NCBI GenBank assembly: GCA_902826505.1 | Contig: CADEFG010000350.1 | Coordinates: forward strand, 1-5,773 | DNA: 5,773 bases | Reading direction: 5' to 3' | DNA from: an uncultured Acidobacteriota bacterium | GTDB taxonomy: Bacteria > Acidobacteriota > Blastocatellia > Pyrinomonadales > Pyrinomonadaceae | Shown: in pieces, positions 1 through 4,416 of the stretch | Layout: each line of letters opens with the position of its first letter | How positions within the stretch are numbered: position 1 is the first letter of the stretch | Notes under the pieces: model-generated | What the model was told of the DNA's origin: nothing | The model's input: the letters and a program-made list of their open reading frames with translations, nothing else | The model's database searches: none | Translations under genes and position numbers: made by a program

Positions 1-678
1 AGCGGCGATGACCCCGGTTCTGAGAAATATTTTACCGAATTCGAGATTCTTTTTGCTTAAATAAAAGAAAGCTCCGAGCGCCGCGACGGCAAAAGAACCC
101 GTCACAAAAGCGCCGCCCATATTGTGCATATATTGGTAGATCGCCCACGGATTCAGCAGCAGCGCCCAAAAACTTGTCAATTGAAAACTGCCGTTAGCGG
201 CTTGTTCATATCCGACCGGATGCTGCATCCAGGCATTCGTAACGATGATGAAATAACCGGAAAGCCAGGTTCCGATAAAGATCAGCAACGCCGAAAGCCA
301 GTGCAGCGTCCGCCCAACCTTTTTTTCACCAAACAAAAATATGCCGAGCACCGCCGACTCGAGAAAGAACGCAAACGTCCCTTCCATAGCGAGCGTTTGC
401 CCGATCACGCCTCCCGCAAACCGGGAAAACCGCGCCCAATTGGTGCCGAATTGGAACTCCATCGGAATCCCCGTGACGACTCCGAAAATAAAGCTGATCG
501 CAAAAACCTTACCCAGAAAAAAGGCGGCGCGATTGTATTTTTCATCGTTTTTCCACAGATACAAAGATTTGAAGAACACGATCAATGGCGCCAAACCCAT
601 CGTCAATTGTGGAAAAAGATAATGGTACGTGATCGTAAATGCAAAATGTAAGCGGTGTAATAAAAGTGCGTCATCCAT
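1..678 (-). CDS. cydA: Cytochrome bd ubiquinol oxidase subunit I, N-terminal 226 residues (runs off left edge)
   Basis: Subunit I of the bd-type terminal oxidase oxidises quinol and reduces O2 to water in the inner membrane; it normally works with CydB. The visible part begins MDDALLLHRLHFAFTITYHY. His19 falls at the position of the E. coli b595 ligand. A signature block around residues 70-83 reads GIPMEFQFGTNWAR. Glu99 and Glu107, in MEGTFAFFLES, match the conserved acidic pair of E. coli CydA. His185, in YMHNMGG, corresponds to the b558 ligand His186. Several hydrophobic helices are evident. About half of a typical ~450-520 residue protein is present, so the Q-loop and the Met ligand lie outside the window. 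The start ATG at 678 has a GAGG Shine-Dalgarno at 686-689, 7 nt upstream. The gene follows the ArsR-type regulator by 56 nt on the same strand, so co-transcription is likely. Identification is firm; the bd subtype (long or short Q-loop, CIO-like) cannot be judged. Confidence 0.96.
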   Translation of the reverse strand, partial: MDDALLLHRLHFAFTITYHYLFPQLTMGLAPLIVFFKSLYLWKNDEKYNRAAFFLGKVFAISFIFGVVTGIPMEFQFGTNWARFSRFAGGVIGQTLAMEGTFAFFLESAVLGIFLFGEKKVGRTLHWLSALLIFIGTWLSGYFIIVTNAWMQHPVGYEQAANGSFQLTSFWALLLNPWAIYQYMHNMGGAFVTGSFAVAALGAFFYLSKKNLEFGKIFLRTGVIAA

Positions 679-734
679 AAAAAAACCTCACTTTACCGGT
701 GAATCTCAAAAGGGATTTTTTTCAAATGCCCGGC

Positions 735-1094
735 TTATGTCGCCGAAAAAACCGTGGCGAGCGCATTGCGGCGGGTATCCAGATGGTCTTTGAGCCGCGA
801 GCAAACCAGATCGCAAAGCTCAAAGATCGATTCGTCCGAAACGCGGTAATTGGCGGTCAATCCCTCTTTGCGCCGCGCCACGACGCCGGCATCAAGCAGA
901 ATTCCGAGATGTTTAGACACATTTGCCTGATTGGCACCGGTTGCCGCCACCAGTTCGCCGACAGCCATCTCGCGGTCGCCGAGCGTGTGCAGTATGCGAA
1001 GCCGCATCGGTTCCGCCAAAAGTCGAAACCTTCCTGCAATCAAACCCAATGCGTCATCGCTCAATACTTTACTTATTTCTTTTTTCTGACTCAC
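735..1094 (-). CDS. ArsR/SmtB-family winged-helix transcriptional regulator
   Basis: A 119-residue dimeric DNA-binding repressor type. The helix-turn-helix spans about residues 45-72, with recognition helix ANVSKHLGIL, and a wing follows (VARRKEGLTANYRV, about 72-85). The helical start contains LLAEPMRLRILHTL, the usual ArsR alpha-2 segment. The classical arsenic-sensing CxC in the helix before the HTH is absent. The only cysteines are Cys94 and Cys98 in FELCDLVC of the last helix, so the ligand could be a metal or a thiol/sulfur species; this is inference. I chose the GTG start at 1094 because AGGAG lies at 1103-1107, 8 nt upstream. A longer frame from TTG at 1145 has no such site and would add 17 non-family residues. 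The gene sits upstream of cydA with a 56-nt gap and probably regulates both itself and cydA. Confidence 0.9.
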   Translation of the reverse strand: MSQKKEISKVLSDDALGLIAGRFRLLAEPMRLRILHTLGDREMAVGELVAATGANQANVSKHLGILLDAGVVARRKEGLTANYRVSDESIFELCDLVCSRLKDHLDTRRNALATVFSAT

Positions 1095-1166
1095 AAAAAA
1101 TACTCCTGCCAAATTAATTTTCCGGAAGCATAAATAAAAAACCAACTATCGGTTTTACCCAACTCG

Positions 1167-1190
1167 ATAACTATATTATTAGATAGTAAT
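1167..1190. promoter_or_regulatory. Imperfect inverted repeat, candidate ArsR-type operator
   Basis: ATAACTAT (1167-1174) and ATAGTAAT (1183-1190) are inverted with 7 of 8 positions matching, around an 8-nt AT-rich spacer. ArsR/SmtB proteins typically bind AT-rich 12-2-12-like dyads over their own promoter. This dyad covers the proposed -10 box and part of the spacer. A second, shorter dyad, TATCG (1147-1151) with CGATA (1165-1169), adjoins it on the transcribed side. Confidence 0.45.
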
Positions 1191-1201
1191 GTAATTTACA
1201 A
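1173..1201 (-). promoter_or_regulatory. Candidate promoter of the arsR-like/cydA unit
   Basis: Read on the minus strand, TTGTAA (1196-1201) and TAATAT (1173-1178) are separated by 17 nt. They point toward the regulator start about 80 nt downstream. The -10 match is partial. It is the best sigma-70-like pair in the 257-nt gap between the regulator and the permease remnant. Confidence 0.4.
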
Positions 1202-1307
1202 TCCTGTCTATCATTAAAATGAGCAAAATTATACAAGACGAGATAACGAACTGTAGTCCAACATAGATTGGGCTTGAAAAATAGTACCCAGAATGGATGC
1301 AACACGA

Positions 1308-1327
1308 TCAGATTTTTTTAAGTCTGA
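1308..1327 (+). other. Hairpin just upstream of the permease remnant
   Basis: TCAGATTT (1308-1315) pairs with AAGTCTGA (1320-1327), with one G-U wobble at the RNA level and a TTTT loop. It ends 12 nt before the AGGA ribosome-binding site of the permease remnant. It could be a regulatory hairpin in the mRNA leader or a protein-binding dyad. It does not resemble the dyad at 1167-1190. It lacks a trailing T-run, so it is not a terminator in the plus direction. Confidence 0.4.
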
Positions 1328-1351
1328 AAAGATTTAGGTAGGAATAATACC

Positions 1352-1633
1352 GTGGATTTATATTTAATTTTAGGGCTGAACTTGAGCGAACTGATCGGTT
1401 TATCCCTTGGGCTGATCGGCGGCGGCGGTTCGAACATCACTGTTCCCGTACTGGTTTATGTTCTGGGTGTCGAAGCTCACGAAGCGGTCGGGATGTCTCT
1501 CGCGGTCGTCCGGGGAACAAGCCTGGTCGGTTCGTTCGCCGGGACGCTTTGATCGCACCGGTTGGCTGCCAACAGTTTACAAAAGGGATTTGCCGTATTT
1601 GTTTTATCAGTAATGCGAATCAGTAACTACTGA
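1352..1633 (+). pseudogene. TauE/SafE-family permease remnant, internally deleted with in-frame stop
   Basis: TauE/SafE (DUF81) proteins are membrane permeases of about 240-260 residues, linked to export of sulfite, sulfoacetate or related sulfur compounds. The first 50-odd codons, from GTG at 1352 (AGGA at 1340-1343, 8 nt upstream), read as an intact family N-terminus: LIGLSLGLIGGGGSNITVPV, then HEAVGMSLAVV. At about codon 55 the text jumps to what looks like the family's last helix: GSFAGTL, a TGA stop (1550-1552), then in the same frame SHRLAANSLQKGFAVFVLSV, ending at TGA 1631-1633. Some 150 or more middle residues are missing. The join keeps frame, so the simplest reading is one internal deletion plus a nonsense codon. 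The 66-residue product up to the first stop would hold only one or two membrane segments and is unlikely to transport anything. Confidence 0.8.
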
Positions 1634-1643
1634 TTCGCATTAC
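1610..1643. repeat. Perfect 16-bp inverted repeat with 2-nt centre
   Basis: GTAATGCGAATCAGTA (1610-1625) is followed by AC and then its exact reverse complement (1628-1643). As RNA it would form a 15-bp stem with a four-base loop. There is no T-run on either side in either direction, so a classical intrinsic terminator is not supported. It overlaps the end of the permease remnant and the stop codon of the minus-strand remnant at 1640-1783. It could be a 3'-end stabilising hairpin, a small palindromic mobile element or a rearrangement scar. Confidence 0.85.
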
Positions 1644-1783
1644 AATAAATTCGCTTTGAAAATGCTTTCAATTAAAACAAACGGAATCAATTCCACCCGT
1701 TCATCGATGGTATGAAAAGAAAAACGTGCGGCGAGCGCTTTCTCAGTCGGCTTTTTATCAAGCGGCTCTTTATCAAGCCGTTT
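1640..1783 (-). pseudogene. Possible C-terminal remnant of an M20-type metallopeptidase
   Basis: A 47-codon open stretch without a credible start ends at TAA (1640-1642) inside the inverted repeat. It contains EKALAARFSFHTIDERVEL, then FVLIESIFKANLL. The His-x-x-(D/N)-E pattern followed by a helix ending the protein resembles the C-terminal zinc-ligand region of M20 peptidases (compare IHKINECV in E. coli DapE). The upstream end is stopped by TAA at 1784-1786 and preceded by a tandem LDKEPLDKKP-type repetition, so the gene would be a fragment only. The resemblance is from memory of motifs and rests on one short segment; chance remains possible. Confidence 0.28.
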
Positions 1784-1785
1784 TT
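1763..1785 (+). terminator. Weak terminator-like hairpin
   Basis: CGGCT (1763-1767) pairs with AGCCG (1776-1780) around an 8-nt loop, followed by five T (1781-1785). The 5-bp stem is short. A second CGGCT at 1748-1752, within a repeated TTTATCAAG context, could compete for the same partner. It lies downstream of the permease remnant and could have ended its transcript. Confidence 0.25.
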
Positions 1786-2206
1786 ATTGAACAGTTTCTC
1801 CAAATTTGATCACTTTGGTTATTCTGATTCCAAACTTTTTTTCAATTTTCAAAGAGCATTTAAAATGGTGGAATAACCATGTCTTTTTAACCTGTCTCTG
1901 TCCGGCAACTTGACCGCAAGCGTTTTCTGGAGATATATCTGGCGAAAGACGCCAAAGCAATTGGACTTGGAAATAATCTTGAAGGAAGTCGCGCGGCGAA
2001 TCGTCCTTCGAAATTCGTGGTCAGGAAAAAGAATTCGGAGCCACCCCAAAAAAGCCGGCAAAGTGAAAGTCGAAAGCTAAACGGAAAGCGAAATCAAGTT
2101 ATCAAAAATAAAGAATTGTGGGTTGTGAGCATCGTCAGCCGGTTTTAAGTGCATTTCGATTTGCCAGGGAAGGCAGACAAAATAAGGATCAAAAAAGAAT
2201 ATTCTG
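1786..2206. other. Intergenic stretch with no defensible gene, probably decayed coding DNA
   Basis: This stretch holds several overlapping open frames on both strands, none with a good start, a ribosome site and a recognisable product together. On the plus strand, a frame from about 1912 (RKRFLEIYLAKDAKAIGLG) and another ending near 2080 (LDLEIILKEVARRIVLRNS) both look protein-like. On the minus strand a frame is open for about 77 codons down to the stop at 1784-1786 and includes KKFGIRITKVIKFGETV. Such mutually exclusive, broken frames fit decayed coding DNA, but no family was recognised. No tRNA, IS ends or CRISPR repeats were seen. Confidence 0.4.
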
Positions 2207-2235
2207 TTGACCTTTTAATCGATAGGAAGTAAAAA
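2207..2235 (+). promoter_or_regulatory. Candidate promoter of the first TPR gene
   Basis: TTGACC (2207-2212) and TAAAAA (2230-2235) are separated by 17 nt. This gives an expected transcript start near 2242 and a leader of about 165 nt before the ATG at 2407. The -35 is good and the -10 partial. Confidence 0.4.
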
Positions 2236-2245
2236 ATATCAATCG

Positions 2246-2275
2246 CCACAGAGATTTTTCTTGGTGGTTTTTTTT
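2246..2275 (+). terminator. Terminator-like hairpin with T8 tract in the leader of the first TPR gene
   Basis: CCAC (2246-2249) pairs with GTGG (2264-2267), and AGA can extend the stem against TCT with a small bulge. Eight T follow directly (2268-2275). It lies only a few nucleotides after the start site expected from the 2207-2235 promoter. It could insulate the TPR gene from upstream transcription or act as an attenuator. Confidence 0.45.
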
Positions 2276-2291
2276 GTTTGTTTCCAACAAC

Positions 2292-2308
2292 TTCCCGCCG
2301 TCCGGGAA
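2292..2308 (+). other. Small perfect hairpin in the first TPR leader
   Basis: TTCCCG (2292-2297) and CGGGAA (2303-2308) are perfect complements around a 5-nt loop, followed by a run of A. It sits just upstream of the leader block shared with the second TPR gene. In the second leader, TTTCCCG occurs inside the shared block itself and can pair with CGGGAAA of that leader's hairpin. Confidence 0.4.
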
Positions 2309-2314
2309 AAAAAA

Positions 2315-2370
2315 TGAAATGTTTTTTCCGAATTGGCTTATCAATTTGCAAGGCACACGGCAAAATGCCG
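2315..2370 (+). repeat. Shared leader element, copy 1 (upstream of first TPR gene)
   Basis: Positions 2315-2348 match 4334-4367 at 28 of 34 bases without gaps (TGAAATG, then a T-rich run, CCGAA, CTTATC and ATTTG). Shortly after comes a hairpin, CGGCA (2358-2362), loop AAA, TGCCG (2366-2370). Copy 2 has a hairpin at the equivalent place with a different stem. The element lies about 40 nt before the start codon. Either a duplicated 5' UTR with kept RNA structure or a short leader peptide would explain it. Confidence 0.6.
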
Positions 2371-2406
2371 ATCTGTTCGTTAATTTGAAGAAAATAAGGA
2401 GTAGTG

Positions 2407-4107
2407 ATGAAATTGTTAATGAAAAATATATTGGTTATCGGTCTTTTTATGACAGGTTTTGTGCAGTTCGGGTTGGCTCAAAACCGGGCGAATCAAGTTG
2501 AAAAACTGCTCAGGCAGGGCGAGGCTTTTTTGGAACAATACGAGTTTGAAAAAGCCGTCGCGGTCTGCGACGAGGCTTTGGAAAAATTCAAAGCGACCAG
2601 ACCGAGACCTGCGGCAAAACTCGCTTCGATTCATTTTTTATACGGCAGAATTTATGAAAAAGGATTGTATCTCGACAAAGCGATTGCGGCATATACGACC
2701 GCGTTAAAATCTGATCCGCGAGACGATCGAATTTATCAGCGCCGCGCATCTATTTTTCAGTATCTCGGCGAAAAGGCAAAAGCCGATGCCGATTTTGCCA
2801 TGGCTGACGATTTGCTGGTAACCGGAAAAAGTTTCAAAAAGCGAAGAACAACTCCGATCCGGATCTTCGGTAGCTTCAGCTCAAAGTCTGCGGTCATCGA
2901 ATTGCCCGAAAAATTTCAAACCATCGGATTCAAAGAACCGTCGGGTGAGGCGGAAATTATTGTCATTGAAGATTTGAACAAAGACGGAAAAACGTCCAAT
3001 GAAGAAATCCGTCAAGGCTATACCTCGCATCTCGCAAAATTAAACAAAATCGTTCGCTTCAATCCCGAAAGCGATCTCGCGCTTTGGAAACGCGGCGATT
3101 TTTTCCTGGAGCTTGACGAAATAAGCAATCAGGTTTTTTGGCTTTCGACGGAGACGGATTTTGCCAATGCTTTTGATATCAATCCGCGATTCGAATATCT
3201 CGTCAATCGCGGCGTGGTTCGCGCCCGAAGAGACAATAAAACCAATTATGAATTCGCCGTCAAATGGTTTGGCGAAGCGATTGAAATTAACGATAAATGC
3301 GTCGAAGCCTTCTACAATCGCGGTTTGAGTTACCTGAAACTGAACGAAAACGAAAGCGCCGTCGCCGATTTTACGGAAGCGATCAAACTCAACCCGAAAT
3401 TTCTTTTAGCCTACCAATCAAGGGCAAAAGCCTTTCGCGCGAGCGGCAAAATCGTCGAAGCCGAAGCCGACGAAAAGATGCTCGGAACGCCGACGATTTC
3501 CGAAATTCAGCGACCGCAGCCGATTTCCGACGAAGAACTTTTCAAGTCATACATTTTTTCTTCGCGCGAGCAGATCAAGCCGATTCCCGCCGCGAATGAA
3601 GAATTGAAAGAACTGTCGCGGAAAGAAATCAATCGTTTGAGCGGTCTTTTGGACGAATCTCCGGCGTTCTACGCGCGTGCCTTCGTGATGCGCGGTCATC
3701 ATTATTTAAAGCTCGGCGAAGACGACCGCGCGATTGCCGATTACAGCGAGGGGATAAAACTTTTCGAAGTCGACGCACTAAATTTTCGCGGAGTCATAAA
3801 CGCCCGAAAAGGCAACTACGACGCGGCGATCGCGGATTTCACAAAGGCGCTGACGCCTGAAATCATCGAGTTGGCAAAAGCTTTCAGCCTCGAATTAAAT
3901 CCGAACACGCTGCTTTACAATCGCGCTCTGGCACAGTTTAACAAAGGCGAATTCGCACTCGCGATCGACGATCTGACAGCCGTTCTCAAAAGCAAACCGA
4001 ACAACGAAAAAGCTATTCGGCTGAGAGCCAAGGCTTACCGGAAAATCTCCAAAATCGCCGAAGCCGAAGCCGACGAAGCGATTCTTAAAAGTCTTGAAGG
4101 CAAATAA
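2407..4107 (+). CDS. Exported TPR-repeat protein with an EF-hand-like loop
   Basis: A 566-residue protein with a signal peptide (MKLLMKNILVIGLFMTGFVQ, predicted cleavage after LAQ at residue 25), so it is probably periplasmic or outer-membrane associated. TPR motifs occur at about residues 33-135, 280-355 (for example AFYNRGLSYLKLNENESAVA) and 418-560. Two arrays end in the same signature, AEADE, at 352-356 and 553-557. Between the first and second arrays lies a segment of about 80 residues that is not TPR. It contains DLNKDGKTSNEE (189-200), which fits the 12-residue EF-hand calcium loop. TPR domains are protein-binding scaffolds, and no catalytic domain is visible. I chose ATG 2407 because AAGGAG lies at 2396-2401; GTG 2404 is too close and ATG 2419 too far. 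It heads a plus-strand run with a second TPR gene. Confidence 0.93.
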   Translation: MKLLMKNILVIGLFMTGFVQFGLAQNRANQVEKLLRQGEAFLEQYEFEKAVAVCDEALEKFKATRPRPAAKLASIHFLYGRIYEKGLYLDKAIAAYTTALKSDPRDDRIYQRRASIFQYLGEKAKADADFAMADDLLVTGKSFKKRRTTPIRIFGSFSSKSAVIELPEKFQTIGFKEPSGEAEIIVIEDLNKDGKTSNEEIRQGYTSHLAKLNKIVRFNPESDLALWKRGDFFLELDEISNQVFWLSTETDFANAFDINPRFEYLVNRGVVRARRDNKTNYEFAVKWFGEAIEINDKCVEAFYNRGLSYLKLNENESAVADFTEAIKLNPKFLLAYQSRAKAFRASGKIVEAEADEKMLGTPTISEIQRPQPISDEELFKSYIFSSREQIKPIPAANEELKELSRKEINRLSGLLDESPAFYARAFVMRGHHYLKLGEDDRAIADYSEGIKLFEVDALNFRGVINARKGNYDAAIADFTKALTPEIIELAKAFSLELNPNTLLYNRALAQFNKGEFALAIDDLTAVLKSKPNNEKAIRLRAKAYRKISKIAEAEADEAILKSLEGK

Positions 4108-4108
4108 A

Positions 4109-4252
4109 ATGACAAATTCGATTAAATTGTTAAGATTTTCACTCGTTGACGGATTCGCAATCACTTTGGCAGTGATTGGACGAATCGGAAGGTATCGTCC
4201 CGAGGAATCGGTTTTAATACGAAACGGGCATTCCGCATTCGGAAATCAATAA
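4109..4252 (+). CDS. Possible 47-residue ORF directly after the first TPR gene
   Basis: This ATG lies 1 nt after the TPR gene's stop, with GAAGG at 4096-4100, 8 nt upstream, so translational coupling would be easy. The product begins MTNSIKLLRFSLVDGF and has a mildly hydrophobic stretch (FAITLAVIG), then a charged tail; no family was recognised. Against it: the frame contains the strong hairpin at 4152-4186, its codon use is more A/T-ended than the flanking genes, and it is short enough to be chance. The rest of the 309-nt gap is covered by that hairpin and the second leader. Confidence 0.3.
   Translation: MTNSIKLLRFSLVDGFAITLAVIGRIGRYRPEESVLIRNGHSAFGNQ
4152..4186 (+). other. Strong stem-loop downstream of the first TPR gene
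   Basis: GATTCG (4152-4157) plus CAATCACT (4158-4165) pair with AGTGATTG (4171-4178) and CGAATC (4181-4186). This makes 14 bp with one 2-nt GA bulge and a 5-nt loop. No T-run follows, so intrinsic termination is not supported. It may be a 3'-end stability or processing hairpin between the two TPR genes. A weaker hairpin, TTCCG/CGGAA (4231-4244), follows. Confidence 0.6.
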
Positions 4253-4333
4253 ATTTCTGGGCAGTTTGAAGCGTCAGTAAATCCCAAAATAAGTTCTGCT
4301 TTCTGAAATCCAATCATTTATTAAAAAAGAATG

Positions 4334-4386
4334 TGAAATGATTTTCCCGAAACGTCTTATCGATTTGAGAGACGGGAAAGCCCGTC
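4334..4386 (+). repeat. Shared leader element, copy 2 (upstream of second TPR gene)
   Basis: The block 4334-4367 matches copy 1 (2315-2348) at 28 of 34 bases. It is followed by a perfect hairpin, GACGGG (4371-4376), loop AAAG, CCCGTC (4381-4386). Alternative pairings compete with it: TTTCCCG (4343-4349) with CGGGAAA (4373-4379), and CGTCT (4353-4357) with AGACG (4370-4374). The element lies about 30 nt before the start codon. An 18-codon frame (4338-4394, MIFPKRLIDLRDGKARRI) also spans it. Confidence 0.6.
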
Positions 4387-4416
4387 GGATTTGAACGGAT
4401 GAAAAGGAGAATGATT

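Noticed and set aside
124..651. 175-residue plus-strand open frame
   Set aside because: It lies antisense to the clearly conserved cydA, and its translation is Arg/Lys/Pro-rich with no domain; a shadow.
699..1133. 144-residue plus-strand open frame
   Set aside because: It is antisense to the ArsR-type regulator, whose fold, length and ribosome site are all convincing.
1095..1145. 17-residue N-terminal extension of the regulator from a TTG start
   Set aside because: No ribosome site precedes the TTG, while AGGAG sits 8 nt before the GTG at 1094, and the extension does not look like an ArsR N-terminus.
1849..2061. 70-residue minus-strand open frame
   Set aside because: No ribosome site, no recognisable domain, and competing frames of equal quality overlap it; treated as part of the decayed stretch.
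2246..2275. Reading the leader hairpins as a known riboswitch (c-di-GMP-I or mini-ykkC)
   Set aside because: I could not match the conserved bases of either class to the leader at 2246-2370 or to the second copy.
2145..2363. 72-residue minus-strand open frame
   Set aside because: It covers the promoter candidate, T-run and shared leader of the first TPR gene, and its product is low-complexity.
3297..3599. 100-residue plus-strand frame inside the first TPR gene
   Set aside because: Arg/Ser-rich out-of-frame shadow of TPR coding sequence.
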